64,000 nucleotides of DNA from Desulfobulbus sp. (GTDB lineage Bacteria; Desulfobacterota; Desulfobulbia; Desulfobulbales; Desulfobulbaceae): contig JAITGO010000022.1 in NCBI GenBank assembly GCA_031280615.1, positions 1-64,000 on the forward strand. The letters are read 5' to 3'. Positions 63,062-64,000 of the stretch are shown in pieces. The notes beneath the pieces are model-generated. The model did not search any database, was not told where the DNA came from, and worked only from the letters and a program-made list of their open reading frames with translations. Position numbers and translations under genes: made by a program. The first letter of the stretch is position 1; each line of letters begins with the position of its first letter.

Positions 63062-64000
63062 TTAGACTCCAGCCTGGACACCAAGCCGGTATCTTCTCCA
63101 CCGGCGATCACCGGTGTAGGTAACCGTTGCTTCGCTGACGAGAGCTTCCAGAGCCCGCCTGAGTGTTCTTGGAGATATTTCCGCTCCAATTCTCCGGTTA
63201 ATCTCCGAACTGGATGAGTCCGGGTAGCGTTTTAAATCCTCAAGAACAAGGGCGCGCAGACGATGAGGGCTAATTCGGCTGAGCGTTGTCATGGTGTCCA
63301 GGCGTGAATTACGCAGATGGGTTGGCGAAACAAAATATCGTTTACCCGAAGTCTTACCCACGGTTTGCACCAACCCGCTATCGACCAATCGTCCCAGCCA
63401 GGTCTCCAATTGTTCTGCGGTCCCGGTCTCCAGCGCAGTTGCCAGTTCCCGTGCCGTCATGCCCTCGGTCTGTGCCAGAACACCGAGGGTAATCCGTTCG
63501 CGTTGGCTGAGTTGGAAGCGCTCGTCGGCTTCCGCGATCAATTGAAGCACTTCAAGTTTGAGGATCCGACGCTGCACAGTTACCTTCACCCAATCCGGAC
63601 CTTCTTCGGCAATGGGTGCTGGACGTCCTTGTGAGAGCAGCCGATCATACATCAGATCAAATCCGCTACCCTCACGCTCCATCAGGTTCAAATCGTGAAA
63701 CACTCGTGCCAACCCTTCGTTTCGTCGACGGCTTGCATGGAGTATATTATGCGGAGTCACACCCATTGGCAAACGACCGGGGTTCACCACCTCCAGGCGG
63801 TCCGGGAACAGGTTCACATAAATATCGCCCTGCTGGGTGTATGGCCGGTGGACCAAAGCATTGACCACCAATTCCCGCACCACTTTTTCGTCGTAGGCAG
63901 GCACCTGACGACGGTAAAGGCCTTCCGCCACCTCGTAACTTTCGCGAAAATCGGGCAAGGTGTACCAGATGGCATCCACCAGTTCCAATGGCGAGAGTGT
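63062..64000 (-). CDS. RecG-C-terminal/ATPase-HTH protein, truncated by the window
   Basis: At least 312 residues; the N-terminus lies beyond the window edge. VVRELVVNALVHRPYTQQGDIYVNLFPDRLEVVNPGRLP and GLARVFHDLNLMEREGSGFDLMYDRL are the HATPase-like domain annotated as RecG C-terminal, typical of AlbA_2-HTH proteins. Winged-helix-like regions follow (LSQRERITLGVLAQTEGMTARELA; SSSEINRRIGAEISPRTLRRALEAL). It is probably a transcriptional regulator or a defence-associated ATPase. Without the N-terminal AlbA_2 part this cannot be settled. Confidence 0.8.
   Translation of the reverse strand, partial: TLSPLELVDAIWYTLPDFRESYEVAEGLYRRQVPAYDEKVVRELVVNALVHRPYTQQGDIYVNLFPDRLEVVNPGRLPMGVTPHNILHASRRRNEGLARVFHDLNLMEREGSGFDLMYDRLLSQGRPAPIAEEGPDWVKVTVQRRILKLEVLQLIAEADERFQLSQRERITLGVLAQTEGMTARELATALETGTAEQLETWLGRLVDSGLVQTVGKTSGKRYFVSPTHLRNSRLDTMTTLSRISPHRLRALVLEDLKRYPDSSSSEINRRIGAEISPRTLRRALEALVSEATVTYTGDRRWRRYRLGVQAGV

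Overview
The window looks like the chromosome of a G+C-rich anaerobe of the Desulfobulbales type (Desulfobacterota). That placement is an inference from gene content: a cytochrome bd oxidase with a DUF4492 gene, ADP-forming acetate-CoA ligase, a ferredoxin-nitroreductase fusion and a high-G+C core. No rRNA or marker gene fixes the genus. Bases 1-41799 are core-like and 41878-64000 are accessory, with tRNA-Pro(UGG) at the junction. G+C is visibly lower over about 42-58 kb.

Core part. After a frameshifted IS3 orfA fragment (1-294) comes a minus-strand sugar-nucleotide cluster: phosphomannomutase, mannose-1-phosphate guanylyltransferase/isomerase, rfbC-rfbA-rfbD-rfbB for dTDP-rhamnose, and a membrane NDP-sugar dehydratase (458-8778). 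It makes precursors for O-antigen or capsule, but no glycosyltransferase or flippase lies beside it. Next are a cardiolipin-synthase-like enzyme, a lone hydantoinase A-type protein, a CcdA/TlpA thiol-redox pair, a thioesterase/TolC pair, and a cytochrome bd operon (Rrf2 regulator, DUF4492, cydA, cydB, a 31-residue CydX-like peptide, terminator). Mixed metabolic genes follow: a methyltransferase, a PaaI thioesterase, an HMG-CoA-lyase-like protein, a flavoprotein, and ferredoxin-nitroreductase overlapping a glycosyltransferase. Then come a large unknown membrane protein beside a Cache-PAS-GGDEF-EAL protein, a zinc ABC transporter followed by ADP-forming acyl-CoA synthetase, an amidohydrolase, DedA, UppP and an AI-2E-family permease.

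Defence island (42-58.3 kb). Nearly everything is on the minus strand in one tightly packed array. In transcription order it reads: half-length HsdS, HsdM, Cap5-like HNH-SAVED nuclease, CD-NTase, E2-like protein with a SEC-C zinc motif, full-length HsdS, HsdR, a YgjP/M48 metallopeptidase, a small unknown protein, a frameshifted DUF6155-like gene, and a TOTE-type primase-helicase. A short type II CBASS is thus embedded inside a type I restriction-modification operon, between hsdM and hsdS, with 4-base ATGA overlaps at three successive junctions. This is the most interesting system in the window. The promoter region carries a TACTGAT inverted repeat plus a half-site. A divergent HigB-like toxin and an XRE-ImmA/IrrE antitoxin-protease with its own operator lie upstream.

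Mobile-element module (59.2-62.4 kb). An AlpA-like regulator, a phage replisome-organiser-type protein, a second putative replication protein, a small basic protein, a tyrosine integrase interrupted by one in-frame amber codon, and a two-helix coiled-coil membrane protein form a plus-strand run. It contains helically spaced GTCAC repeats and two strong inverted repeats. The window ends inside a minus-strand RecG-C-terminal-type ATPase/HTH protein.
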